Below the pieces are notes generated by a model, which was not told the origin of the DNA, made no database searches, and saw nothing but the letters and a program-made list of their open reading frames with translations. From Patiria pectinifera (Eukaryota; Echinodermata; Asteroidea; Valvatida; Asterinidae), in the NCBI GenBank assembly GCA_029964075.1, contig CM057145.1, positions 186,001 through 250,000 of the forward strand: DNA of 64,000 nucleotides, given 5' to 3'. Numbering within the stretch: position 1 is the first letter of the stretch; each line of letters opens with the position of its first letter. This document shows positions 1 through 11,300 of this stretch, piece after piece. The position numbers and the translations under genes are program-made.

Positions 1-1240
1 GCACTGTTTGTAGCCTTAAGAGTAGTTTGAGGCATCTGCTCGCTTTGAGTTCGGGTTCGCCCATGCCACTAACTAAGTTGCTCTTTGTTTTACCATTTGT
101 CCATTGGGTATTGTATTACGTGAAGGGTTTTGTATGTGTTTGTTAGCCAATATGTAATTTTTCACATTTTGAAGTAACGTTCTCAAGTTAACACCTCAAA
201 ATTGTATTATTCTGATTTATAAGATATTGATATTTGATTTGATAGTTAAGTCACCATCCGGGACGTATGGTGTTCAAGCAGGGAACGTGTAGGGATCTGG
301 GAATTCCCCTTTAAGAAGTTACGTACGCGCCATAAGCATGATGATGTCACTGACTCGTGGTTGCTAAGTGCGTTTGGCAACTATATAGTTACAACAAAAA
401 CGTTCTTATAATTTCTCAAACTTTATTCTTACTATTTTATTGGGCATGTATAAGTTGGCAAATTACATTTATAGTTTTCTCATAATATAAGATCACTCCT
501 GAAATATGATGTTTTACCAAAGTAAATCTGGGTTTTTGTGCTTGGGACTTATTCGGGCTTTTCCGGAAGTAAGTGGCCTACGTGCAGGATTGGCACGTCC
601 TGTTCCATTTTCTTCGGACCATGCCGTTGCATGATGTGAGCCAGATTCACATCAAAAACCTTCTTTTGCGAGCTAAAATCTGAAGGCCAATATCTGAACA
701 GCCCACCAACTGAAGTGAAGTGCTGTATAGCTGCTTTCGGAGTCATTTAAGGAAAGATTTTAAGACGTCGGGGTGAGAATTTTAGGCATTTCTTTCGACA
801 CATTGTGTACCGAAATTGTAAACAAACTGAAGGTACATGTACGTGTATTGTACGTATAGTGTGTACGCTGTGACATGCAAACTTTAATACACAGCGTTTG
901 CTTTTCTATTTCGTTGTACAGGGTTTTTATATTCCATTGAAATATTGTATCTCCAACTGGATCATCAATAAATCAACCAATCAACTAATGACAGAAACCG
1001 ATGATGATTGTCCACGCTTGGTGATTGCTTCCCATCCTCCTTAACTGGTGGACGAGTCTCCCCCTCTGAATAAAACAGCAGGGCCGACCACTACATAGTG
1101 ATAGATGGTTTCTGCATAATTCTTAGAGAATAACTCAAAAACCGGTAGTCCTTCACCACCACTTTGTGTTTCCATGCTAGTATCTAGTTCAAAAAACCCT
1201 TTCACTCCTCCTCCGTCTTATCAAATCTAGGGCCAGTCAG
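1..1240. other. Unassigned left-edge sequence
   Basis: No recognisable gene. The stretch may hold the 5' LTR and leader of the Ty3/gypsy element that starts just to the right, but I could not find a matching direct repeat to the right of the element, so no LTR is called. A 65-codon open frame on the minus strand (549-746) has no recognisable motif and is not called a gene. Confidence 0.4.
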
Positions 1241-1790
1241 ATGTGTACTGCCTCGTGTAGTACCGAAAGTAGTTCATTACGAGAACCTAAGCCTGTTGTC
1301 ATGCCTGAAACTTTCGATGGTGTATCACTTACCTTTGAAGATTGGTTGACAAATTTAGAAATCTGTTACAAGATAAACGGCTGGACAGACACCCAAACAT
1401 TTTCATTTTTAGCTGTCAAGTTAAGAGGAGCAGCTTTGCATGTGTACACCAACTTACCGGTGGAGAAACAGAAAAAAATATGCGAGTGATGTACAGTTAT
1501 TAATGAATAGGTTTGACAGGTCTCACCAAACTGAGCTGTTGTCAAGTTGCGGGTAAGGGTAAGGAAGTGAGGTGAAATTCTATCTGAGCTGGCTGGTGCC
1601 ATACGTAGACTGACTAATCGGGCTTATCCTGGGATTTCAGTTGAGGTTAGGGAGGATCTGGCCAAAGATCAGTTCATAGAAGTTTTGGACTCTTGTCATA
1701 CCCGTCTGAAGATAAGACGGCGTAAACCATCAAGTTGAGATGAGGCAATGATCTTGGCAATGTAGGAAAAGATGTTTCTCTCTCTGGAAG
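1241..1790 (+). pseudogene. Gag remnant of Ty3/gypsy element
   Basis: The first 83 codons (1241-1489) read as the start of a retrotransposon gag: a short Ser-rich leader, then PETFDGVSLTFEDWLTNLE, typical of the retrotrans_gag family, with a conserved Trp and hydrophobic helices. After a stop near 1489 the coding flavour continues in other frames, including AKDQFIEVLDSCHTRLKIRR near 1660-1715, which resembles the C-terminal gag motif. Several frame changes and stops are needed, so this is a broken gene. Confidence 0.7.
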
Positions 1791-1994
1791 AGAGAAGAAC
1801 AAACTCACCAGTTGGTGTTCAGGTTTTGCGTAGTTCCAGCAGTCCTGTGAAAATGATGAATGTCCATTTGAATGTTGCAGATGGTAACAAGAAAGACCGA
1901 CAAAGTGAAGATGAACGTTTTGTCGAACTCAGTAAGAAAAATGATGATCTCATAGGGTGGTCGAATCATTGAAGATGAAAAATACAATTTCTCA

Positions 1995-2075
1995 TCAGAA
2001 TAGGGAAATTGTTTGCTGGACGTGTGAGAAAAAGGCACGTCCGTGCAAGCTGTCCAGATAACCAATAACCTACCA
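1995..2075 (+). pseudogene. CCHC zinc-knuckle remnant (nucleocapsid)
   Basis: The sequence reads CWTC then, after a one-base frame change, a Gly-His-like and Cys spacing that fits the Cys-X2-Cys-X4-His-X4-Cys nucleocapsid knuckle of gypsy elements. It lies between gag and the protease, as expected. It is damaged by an indel, so the call rests on position and partial motif. Confidence 0.5.
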
Positions 2076-2189
2076 CTGCACCTACTAACATATCTGGTTT
2101 GGAAAACTAAGTTCGACTAAGAAGGGGGTCGACTCTTGGCTGGGGAAAGTTTGAAAGACCCAGAGTAGGGATTTTGAGGGACAGTCTGT

Positions 2190-2474
2190 GTTTGGCCAGG
2201 TTCGAGTGCACAGTCAGGATGTTCAAATTCTGGTCGATACTGGGACGTCACATTCAATTTGCATTCAGATGTGTTGGAAATATTTCCGGATGAAGTAAAG
2301 AGGGAAACTCGTCAGGCCTCAAAGTCACTGGTCACTGTAGATGGAAGTCCACTGGAGGTGGTTGGTGAGGCGACTATTACCCTGAACGTAGGTAAATTAA
2401 ACGTCAAGGTGGATGTCATCATCGCAAATGTGACCAAGGCCGGAATTCATGGAAAAATTCAATGCCACACTTAA
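2190..2474 (+). pseudogene. Retropepsin-like protease remnant
   Basis: The segment near 2220-2262 reads VQILVDTGTSHS, the active-site signature (Asp-Thr-Gly followed by Ser/Ala and a small residue) of retroviral-type aspartic proteases. The following frame (2259-2474) gives about 70 residues of beta-strand-rich sequence, including LEVVGEATITLNVG, that matches the usual downstream part of a gypsy protease. A frame change separates the catalytic motif from the rest. Confidence 0.7.
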
Positions 2475-2845
2475 CTTTTCAAGAGCCAAATTAATTATAG
2501 ATAAATGTGAGATTCCCTCACGAAGAGAAAGTAATCTCCCTATGTGTTGTCGTGTTAGTAAAGCAGAAACGACTACTGTTCCTGTTCGTTCCGAAGTTGT
2601 CTTACCCGGTTAAATCCTTGAAAGGGGTAAGTTACCTTCCAACGGTGTTGTTGAGGCAACTTCCCAATACCAAAAAAATCCTCAGGTATTGTTTCGGGTA
2701 GAACCTTGGTAAACTCTCACAAAGTCATTGTGCCTTTACAAGTTATTAACCCAACTGCTTTAGATCTCGTTTTGTGCAGGGGTACCAACGTTGCCGTGGT
2801 GCAGCAGGCGAGTGAAGTGTCATCGGCGTTTGTTGAAGACACATC

Positions 2846-3690
2846 TTGCCCATCACCTGCTGCACTGGATCGTCCCCTACACGATTTGCTATAGATAGGA
2901 GTTCAGATGGCTTTAGGGAAGACCAGAAGGAAGCTCTCCATCAGTTGTTGCAAAAGCATCAAGGGGCATTCATGGGTCCTGATGGCAGACTTGCGAGGAC
3001 CGACAAATTCTTTCACTTCATTGACACCAGAGATGCTACACCAATCATTAAGCATACTTGACGGACGCCAATTCATCAGAGGGTTGAGGTACAGCGACAG
3101 CTAGATGAAATGCTTGAGCACGGGGTGGGTCGACCATCTCACAGCCCCTGGCCTCTACGGTTGTTCTTGTCAGAAAGAAAGATGGTAGCTTGAGGTTTTG
3201 CAGGCGTCTCAACCAGGTGACCAAAATGATGAACATCCCCTGCCCCGGATTGATGACAGTCTAACCGTTCTAGCCGGTTCCTGCTGGTTTTCTACTCTCG
3301 ACCTAGCGTCTGGATATTGGCAGACGGAAGTGCATCCTTTTGACCGTGAGCAAACTGCCTTTACAACAGGTACTGGATTATTTGAGTTCAATGTGCTCCC
3401 TTTTAGACTGTGCAATGCCCCAATGTACGTTCGAGAGTTCTTCAGTGGGAAGTTTGTCTCATCTACATTGATGACATCATCTATTCCACGGGATTTGAAG
3501 AACATTTAGACCGGCTGTCGATGATATTTAGTGCACTCAAAGGAGCAGGCTTAAAGCTGCAGTCCAAGAAATGTGTTCTTACACGTAAGGAAGTCACCTT
3601 TTTGGGCCACGATGTTTCCTCCGACGGAATCGCTACTGACCCTTTCAAAAACACAACGAAGCCGGGAATGCCCTTCTCCGTGTAACCTCA
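2846..3690 (+). pseudogene. Ty3/gypsy reverse transcriptase remnant
   Basis: Motifs appear in order: a pre-RT segment with FREDQKEALHQLLQKHQGAF (about 2910-2970); LPRIDDSL; motif A WFSTLDLASGYWQTEVHP (about 3290-3345); FEFNVLPFRLCNAP (about 3380-3420); motif C with the catalytic YIDDIIYS (about 3464-3490); and the thumb segment with KKCVLTRKEVTFLGHDVSSDG (3560-3640, split here by the reading frame). These are the standard gypsy RT blocks. Stops near 3061, and frame changes near 3190, 3430 and 3640, inactivate it. Confidence 0.85.
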
Positions 3691-4245
3691 CCGATGTTCG
3701 AAGTGTCTTTGGCATTTGTTGTTACTATCGGAAGTTCATCGCTGACTTTGCTCACATCGCTGAACCCCTACATCGACTGACAGAGAAAAATGTGAAATTC
3801 ATCTGAACAGATGAGTGCAGCCGGGCATTTGAAGATCTGAAACACAAGCTGGCAACTGCTTCAGTGTTGGCCTATCCTGACTTCAACCTACCCTTTGTGT
3901 TAGATACAGAAGCCAGTGATAAGGGTTTATGTACCGTCTTGTCCCAAATCATCCATGACGGGAAAGAACAAGTCATAGCCTACGCAAGTCGTACCCTCAG
4001 CTAAGCAGAACGACGGTTCTTTTGTTTATTTTGTCCAGCACTTTAAACATTACGTCTATGGACGACGCTTTCTGCTGCGTACTGATCATGGTTCTCTGCG
4101 GTGGTTATTCAGCTTTAAAGATCCAGAAGGGCAAGTCGCACGCTGGTTGGACATACTCAACACTTTTGAATTTGACATCCAACATCGACCTGGTACCAAA
4201 CACCGTAACGCAGATGCGCTCTCCAGATATCCATCAGTGACAGGG
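3690..4245 (+). pseudogene. Ty3/gypsy RNase H remnant
   Basis: After the RT connection region (YYRKFIADFAHIAEPLHRLT near 3722-3782), the RNase H domain is visible as LAYPDFNLPFVLDTEASDKG (first catalytic-type Asp) and YASRTLS, then HRPGTKHRNADALSR near 4185-4230, the highly conserved end of the gypsy RNase H and tether region. Stops occur near 3806 and 4002, and the central part is frameshifted. Confidence 0.8.
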
Positions 4246-4935
4246 GAGTGTAATGCCATTTCTCTTCCGTGCGGGAACCTTGATAAAATAAGCGGGGCAC
4301 AGCAAGATGATCCAATTCTGGCACAGATTATCAATTGGAAGAAGGCAGGGCAACGATCAGATGGTTATTGTATGGGTGGCTTAGACCGGCGAACCAAGGG
4401 CTACTGGTTCCAGTGGGGCCAACTGGAGATTCTTCAGGGCTGCCTCTATCGGCGCTGGACCAACGATACTGGCAACGGATCTCGTTTGTTACTTGTCGTC
4501 CCTGACTAACTTCAATAACAGATCATGGCAGCAGCTTTCGACGGGCCGGTCGGTGGTCATCTGGGTGTAGCCAAAACAATCCCAAAGGTCAAAAATAAAT
4601 ACTACTGGGTTGGGTGTAGTAGGGATGTCAACATATGAGGGAGGCATACAAGAGAGTTCGCATCCACTCACAGGCTGTACAGGAACGACACAAACGACAC
4701 TATGACTTGAAGAAAATGGGAAATCCCTTTCGAGAAGGTGATCTTGTCTGGCTCTTCGTGCACCTTCACGAAGAAACGTGGTCGAAGTACCATACTGCTG
4801 ACATTTTGGAAGGGCCCCTATTAAATCACCCCAAAACTTTCTGATGCCAATTATTGCATACAAAGTACACATGGAGGGCGCTCACAAATCGTACACTTCG
4901 ACCGGCTTAAACCATACCAGCAGTGGGAGACATTG
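4245..4935 (+). pseudogene. Integrase remnant with the catalytic core missing
   Basis: The zinc-binding region is represented by GHLGVAKTIPKVKNKYYWVG (about 4557-4615), the usual start of gypsy integrase. Only about 20 bases later the text reads as the C-terminal part (VQERHKRHYDLKKMGNPFRE then GDLVWLF, 4677-4760), which normally follows about 250 residues further on. The D,D-35-E core is therefore absent. This is an internal deletion, not just point decay. Confidence 0.75.
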
Positions 4936-5130
4936 GACAGTTCTAGCAGTGATGCAACAGTACCAGAGGAGAGAAGTCAACTTAAAAAGAGTGAATCTCT
5001 TGATCCAGACGAGTCCATGTCACATATTCCAATATGGAAAAGTCCAAACATTCTGTCGACCAGGGCGGAAGATGAATTACCTGATCTGTGTTACCAGTCG
5101 TGTTTTGCAACAGACAGGTCTCAGTAACAT

Positions 5131-6839
5131 TTCTTATATAATCATAAGCATTGTACATAGGCTGTACAATAGGATGAGCCATTATTTTGATAACATAATT
5201 AGTGCCCTCTGCAGATACAGAAACTGTTTATTACAACGGCCTCACTTGGTTCCTTAACTTTCCTGCAATCACATTCTAGCATAGCTAGCTCTATTGATCA
5301 AGAACATTCCAATAGACCTCGAATTATAAAAAAAAAAAAATTGTTAAGTGCTTCTAAGCTGCATTGCGTGCTGCATAGCTTAGCGTTCGTGTAATAACAA
5401 GGCATTGCTAGAGACACTCATCCATTTGCTTGCGATCAGACCACACCTACAATATTAGAAGTGCTCTGATTCCCTTTCAACTGCATCTAGTTGGGGACAA
5501 TTTCCCCTTCAGTTAGTTGTGGCATGACCGTTGGTCAGCCTAGGCGGTGGGTACACACTTAATTTGTTTATATCTTTCTTTTCACTTTTTATTGTAAGCT
5601 TTGTAGAAGTCTTTTGTAAAGATGCTACGGACAGATTTTCACGTAATACAAATGGTTTGATTTTCCTCAATTGTAATTATGCTTGAAAGAAAAGTGTTCT
5701 CAATACTAGAAGGGAATACATGCTTATAAAATAGCACATTTCACCATCATCTTTAGGCCGTAATTTTAAGGTGAATTATCAAGAAGTGTAAAGCAACAAC
5801 CACAGTATAACGTGCTTTTTCTCAAGTTTATTGTATTACCTTATACTACAGTAAACCACTGTTGCAGAGACCATCAGAAGTATATAATGTGAACCATGAT
5901 GATTCCGCAATATTATGAGTTTTAAATTTCAGAATTATCTTACTAGTAAATGATTGGGTTTTGTTAAGCAAGGTAACATGAAATGGATGACAACCAGTTT
6001 CCACTGGTAACTTGTATATGTAAAAATTCCAGATGGCTTCTGTTAAATTATTAAATTCCTGGATGTTGAATTTGTTCCAATTTTATCTGCAAAAGTTAAG
6101 ATTAAACATGCAACAGTCGTTGTGTATACCCGACATGAAACAGTCGCTGTGTACAACCATGTGCTTTACCCGCAAACGTTTTCATCAGATTGATACGATA
6201 ATTGAACCCCAAATTACTTCTTTGTTCAGCATATGGACTTGAGATTTGCACAATGGAAATAAATGATGATGAGAGAATATGGCATAGTAATAATGTAATA
6301 TATCTAGCGAATTTATCATCAAAAGTTAGGTTTTGGTACACAATTTATTCTCTTAACTATCTACACATTTGGTGGCGGACCCGAAAAGGACGGTCTTGCA
6401 CAGCGCATTCTAAGATGGCAAATCACATGTAAATTAATGCGCCATTTTTATTGCTTATTTTTTTTTGGGGGGGGGAGGGGGGGGGGGCTAGACAACATTT
6501 TTTTTTATTTGGGGGGGATAAAGCCCAACATAGCCCCCCTTCCCCCTCCCTGTAGAATCGCGCCTAGTGTTCCTCAGAATGTGCAGGCTTCAAATCAATG
6601 GTAGCTGTTCCAGTGTGACATTGCCTGATGACGAAAACGAGGATGGACTGGAAGAATTATACTAAAGTTTGAACAAAATCGCGAGGCGCAACACGTCGCC
6701 AACACCCTAATCGAATAGTTGTACACATTTTAAATTATATATCGAAAACAACAAAATAAAGGCTTCAACACTTTGATTTGTTTTTTCCTAAAAAGCTTTT
6801 AGGATTTTTTTCCCATCCACCCCCCCCCAAAAAAAAAAC
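5131..6839. other. Non-coding spacer between the retrotransposon and a tandem repeat
   Basis: No gene seen. AT-rich sequence with a poly-A run near 5327-5341 and a G-rich/T-rich low-complexity patch at 6455-6545. It could contain the 3' LTR of the gypsy element, but no matching left copy was found. Confidence 0.4.
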
Positions 6840-7395
6840 TTGCGAGGTTGCAACGCCTTTTATTTTCATTCCTCTGCATATGTTTTTTTAAGTATTACAC
6901 TTTGAAGATTGGTTCTATTTTTCCTTTTCTTTCGTTGTAAAAACAACCTTGGATACAAGTTAAACAGGTTACAACTTTACAGGTTACTTAAACAGGTTGC
7001 AATTTTATTTCCCTGACAGTTTTTCCCTTGGGGCAACGAGGTTGCAAAGTTTCAATTTCTAGTATTTGTTTCCCCCAAGGACCAAACTTTGCAGATTTGT
7101 TCTGTTTCTCTTTTTGCTTTGGTGTACAAAACTGGGGAACAAGATAATGACTTGTAACATTTTATTTGTACTGATGTGAACTTTTTTTTTCCATAGAAGC
7201 AAACTTTGATGGTTTTTTTTGGGCATCCCCTAAAAAAATAAAACCCAAACAAACTGGTAACACGTATCGAGGTTGCAACATTTTCATTTTCATTTCTGTA
7301 AAAGCGTTTTCCCGAGGAGTAAACTTTGTTCTTTTTCTTATTTTTTTTCCGCCGTAACTGGGGAACAAGAGGTTTTGCAATATGTTTAGTTTATT
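6840..7395. repeat. Three-copy tandem repeat of about 190-230 bp
   Basis: The phrase cgaggttgcaa followed by a T-rich tract, an aactttg phrase, and a ctggggaacaag-like end occurs three times, starting near 6843, 7037 and 7268. The copies are diverged and AT-rich, with no coding signal. Confidence 0.6.
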
Positions 7396-8198
7396 ACATT
7401 AGTAAAAGAAAAAATCGATTGAAGTAAATTTAAGTAGTATCGACATGAAAAAGCCGTCTGTTGTAAATCAGTCGTGTTTCCCGACATTTACTGCGCGTTG
7501 TGAAAGGACGACCTAACGGGCAACATACGCCGAAAGCGTAAAACATGTCACCGTGCAAACGACAGTTTACGCGTTGACGAGCTGCGAAAAATCAGTCGAG
7601 AAAAGGCGAGAAAAAAACACCTTTCCACTCTCTAGATGAAATTAGATTTTCAGTATGTTAACCAGTGATTTTTTTCTTCGTTTGAGAGTGTTAAAAGAAT
7701 ATATTGGAATTTGTTCTAGGTCAAGGCGTGTTTTGTCGTAAATTGACCGGACTATATCGGGTCTTCGGTCATTTACCCGTTGCGCGTCATAGACATGGAC
7801 TAAAACAACTGTGTAACGTGCTCTGGATCGTGTCACGCGATTCTGCGCCCAGCTGTTGTTGCATTACAAAACACTGCATTCGAATTGACCAATCAAACCA
7901 TTAGTCCTGATTTGGGAATGAAATTCTTTTTTTTTTTACAGGCCAGTTTTCCATCTTGAGAGAGGCACAGTTTTAATGTTGCGAGCGGGCCACTATTTGT
8001 GCTTTCGAGGGCAGTTCTCCATCTCGAGAAGGCTCGCCATTTTGTTGATGCGCGAGGGCTATTTCTGGTTTTGTGGGGCACTTTTGCACGGAGAGGAGAC
8101 AATTTTTAAGTGCGATAATAATGCCTTCATGTGCTCGTTATGGGCAATTTTGTTTTCATCTCGAAGGGGCACATTATGACCGCGAGAGGGGCACTTAC
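7396..8198. other. Non-coding sequence downstream of the last visible gene 2 exon
   Basis: No exon recognised on either strand. By analogy with gene 1, the next gene 2 exon should be a short 84-base linker, but no matching sequence was seen here. Confidence 0.4.
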
Positions 8199-8321
8199 CT
8201 GGTCTTTCGGGCGTCGAGTTGACACTGAAATTAACTGTACCTGGACCAACTATGATGGGGTTCGCGTTACCGCCGATTGTGCCTACGCTTACTGTGTTGG
8301 CTCCACTCCTTTGTGGGTAAT
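8199..8321 (-). CDS. Gene 2 exon 10: Gly/Asn-rich linker
   Basis: 123-base exon, bounded by a TAG acceptor and a strong GTAAGTG donor, entering and leaving in phase 1. It reads DYPQRSGANTVSVGTIGG and then NANPIIVGPGTVNFSVNS. The same length and phase occur in gene 1 (47736-47858), with clear protein similarity, which supports it as coding. Function unknown; it is a short low-charge linker between the repeats and the presumed NACHT part. Confidence 0.75.
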
Positions 8322-11300
8322 CTACAATCAAGAGCAAGAAATAAAGTATCAATTCAATTAAATAATGGTTTATTAAAAACATGTTGAAAACTGAATTGTA
8401 CATGTGAACTTTACATCTGAGTAAAACAATATTGACATAATGTTTGACCAATTCCAGCCAGATTTTCCAAAAAAAGGGTTTACGGAGATGACCAGTTTAA
8501 CAAAGATCAATATTTGCTTTAATGAGACAATGAAAAGTAATGTACCAGAATCATTAGCAGGCTGAGTGCCAACCTCCTCCCTTGATGTAACTCCAGATGT
8601 TTCGGGGATCTGACTTGTAGACGGCCTGGTGGAAGTACCAGCATCATTAGCAGGCTGAGCGCCAACCTCCTCCTTTGAAGAAACTCCAGATGTTTGGGTG
8701 ATCTGACTTGTAGACAGCCTGGTGGAAGTACTAGCATCATCAGCAGGCTGAGTGACAACCTCCTCCCTTGATGTAACTCCAGATGTTTGGGGGATCTGAG
8801 TTTTAGACAGCCTGGTGGAAGTACCCGCATCATCAGCAGGCTGAGTGCCAACCTTCTCCCTTGATGTAACTCCAGATGTTTGAGGAATCCGACTTGTAGA
8901 CGGCCTGGTGGAAGTACTAGCATCATCAGCAGTCTGAGTGCCAACCTCCTCCCTTGATGTAACTCCAGATGTTTGAGAGATCTGACTTGTAGACGGCCTG
9001 GTGGAAGTACCAGCATCATTAGCAGGCTGAGTGCCAACCTCCTCCCTTGATGTAACTCCTGATGTTTGGGGGATCTGACTTGTAGACGGCCTGGTGGAAG
9101 TACCAGCATCATCAGCAGGCTGAGTGCCAACCTCCTCCCTTGATGTAACTCCAGATATTTGGGGGATCTGACTTGTAGACGGCCTGGTGGAAGTACCAGC
9201 ATCATCAGCAGGCTGAGTGCCAGCCTCGTCCCTTGATGTAACTCCAGATGTTTGGGAGATCTGACTTGTAGACGGCCTGGTGGAAGTATCAGCATCATCA
9301 GCAGGCTGAATCCGAACCTCCTCCCTTGATGTAACTCCAGATGTTTGAGGGATCCGACTTGAAGACGGCCTGGCGGAAGAACCAGCATCATCAGCAGGCT
9401 GAGTGCCAACCTCCTTCCTTGATAATACTCCAGATGTTTGAGGGATCCGACTTGTAGACGACTTAGTGGAGGTACCAACATCTTCAGCAGGATGAGTGCC
9501 TACCTCCTCCCTTGATGTAAATCCAGATGTTTGAGGGATCTGACTTGTAGACGGCCTGGTTGAAGTTCCAGCATCATCAGCAGGCTGAGTGCCTACCTCC
9601 TCCTTTGATGTAACTCCAGATGTTTGGGCGATCTGACTTGTAGACAGCCTGGTGGAAATACTAGCATCATCAGCAGGCTGAGTGACAACCTCCTCCATTG
9701 ATGTAACTCCAGATGTTTGGGGGATCTGAGTTGTAGACGGCCTGGTGGAAGTAACCGCATTATCAGCAGGCTGAGTGCCAACCTCCTCCCTTGATGTAAC
9801 TCCAGATGTTTGAGGGATCCGACTTGTAGACAGCCTGGTGGAAGTACCAGCATCATCAGCAGGCTGAGTGCCAACCTCCTCCATTGATGTAACTCCAGAT
9901 GTTTGGGGGATCTGAGTTGTAGACGGCCTGGTGGAAGTACCAGCATCATCAGCAGGCTGAGTGACAACCTCCTCCATTGATGTAACTCCAGATGTTTTGG
10001 GGATCTGAGTTGTAGACGGCCTGGTGGAAGTACCCGCATCATCAGCAGGCTGCGTGACAACCTCCTCCCTTGATGTAACTCCAGATGTTTGGGGAATCTG
10101 ACTTGTAGACGGCCTGGTGGAAGTTCCCGCATCATCAGCAGGCTGAGTGCCAACCTCCTCCCTTGATGTCACTCCAGATTTTGGAGGGATTCGACTTGTA
10201 GACGGCCTGGTGGAAGTAGCAGCATCATCAACAGGATGAGTGCCATCCTCCTCCCTTGATGTAACTCCAAATGTTTGAGGGATCTGACTTGTAGACGACT
10301 TAGTGGAGGTACCAACATCATCAGCAGTATGACTGCCAACCTCGTCCCTTGGTGTAACTCCAGATGTTTGAGTTATCTGACTTGTAGACGGCCTGGTTGA
10401 AGTACCAGCATCATCAGCAGGCTGAGTGCCAACCTCCTCCCTTGATGTAACTCCAGATGTTCGGGAGATCTGGCTTGAAGACGGCCTGGTGGAAGTTCCC
10501 GCATCATCAGCAGGCTGAGTGCCAACCTCCTCGCTTGATGTAACTCCAGATGTTCGGGAGATCTGACTTGTAGACGGCCTGGTGGAAGTACCAGCATCAG
10601 CAGCAGGCTGAATCCCAACCTCCTCCCTTAATGTAACTCCAGATGTTTGAGGGATCCGACTTGTAGACGGCCTGGTGGAAGAACCAGCATCATCAGCAGG
10701 CTGAGTGCCAACCTCCTCCCTTGATGTAACTCCAGATTTTTGAGGGATTCGACTTGTAGACGGCCTGGTGGAAGTAGCAGCATCATCAACAGGATGAGTG
10801 GCATCCTCCTCCCTTGATGTAACTGCAAATGTTTGAGGGATCTGACTTGTAGACGACTTAGTGGAGGTACCAACATCATCAGCAGTATGACTGCCAACCT
10901 CGTCCCTTGGTGTAACTCCAGATGTTTGAGGTATCTGACTTGTAGACGGCCTGGTTGAAGTACCAGCATCATCAGCTGGCTGAGTGCCAACCTCCTCCCT
11001 TGATTTAACTTCAGATGTTCGGGAGATCTGACTTGTAGACGGCCTGGTGGAAGTTCCCGCATCATCAGCAGGCTGAGTGCCAACCTCCTCCCTTGATGTA
11101 ACTCCAGATGTTCGGGAGATCTGACTTGTAGACGGCCTGGTGGAAGTACCAGCATCAGCAGCAGGCTGAATCCCAACCTCCTCCCTTAATGTAACTCCAG
11201 ATGTTTGAGGGATCCGACTTGTAGACGGCCTGGTGGAAGAACCAGCATCATCAGCAGGCTGAGTGCCAACCTCCTCCCTTGATGTAACTCCAGATTTTTG

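Larger units (their letters stand above)
1241..5130 (+). mobile_element. Degenerate Ty3/gypsy-type LTR retrotransposon (internal region)
   Basis: Gag, CCHC zinc knuckle, aspartic protease, reverse transcriptase, RNase H and integrase pieces occur in the canonical Ty3/gypsy order (RNase H before integrase) on the plus strand. Each piece is interrupted by stops and frameshifts, so no polyprotein can be made. The catalytic core of integrase appears deleted: the text passes from the zinc-binding N-terminal region near 4610 straight to C-terminal-type sequence near 4635. I found no LTRs, primer-binding site or polypurine tract by eye. The element sits downstream of gene 2, between its last visible exon (8.2 kb) and the window edge. 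Confidence 0.85.

Noticed and set aside
549-746. 65-codon minus-strand open frame as a gene
   Set aside because: No motif, no splice context and no paralogous copy in the window.
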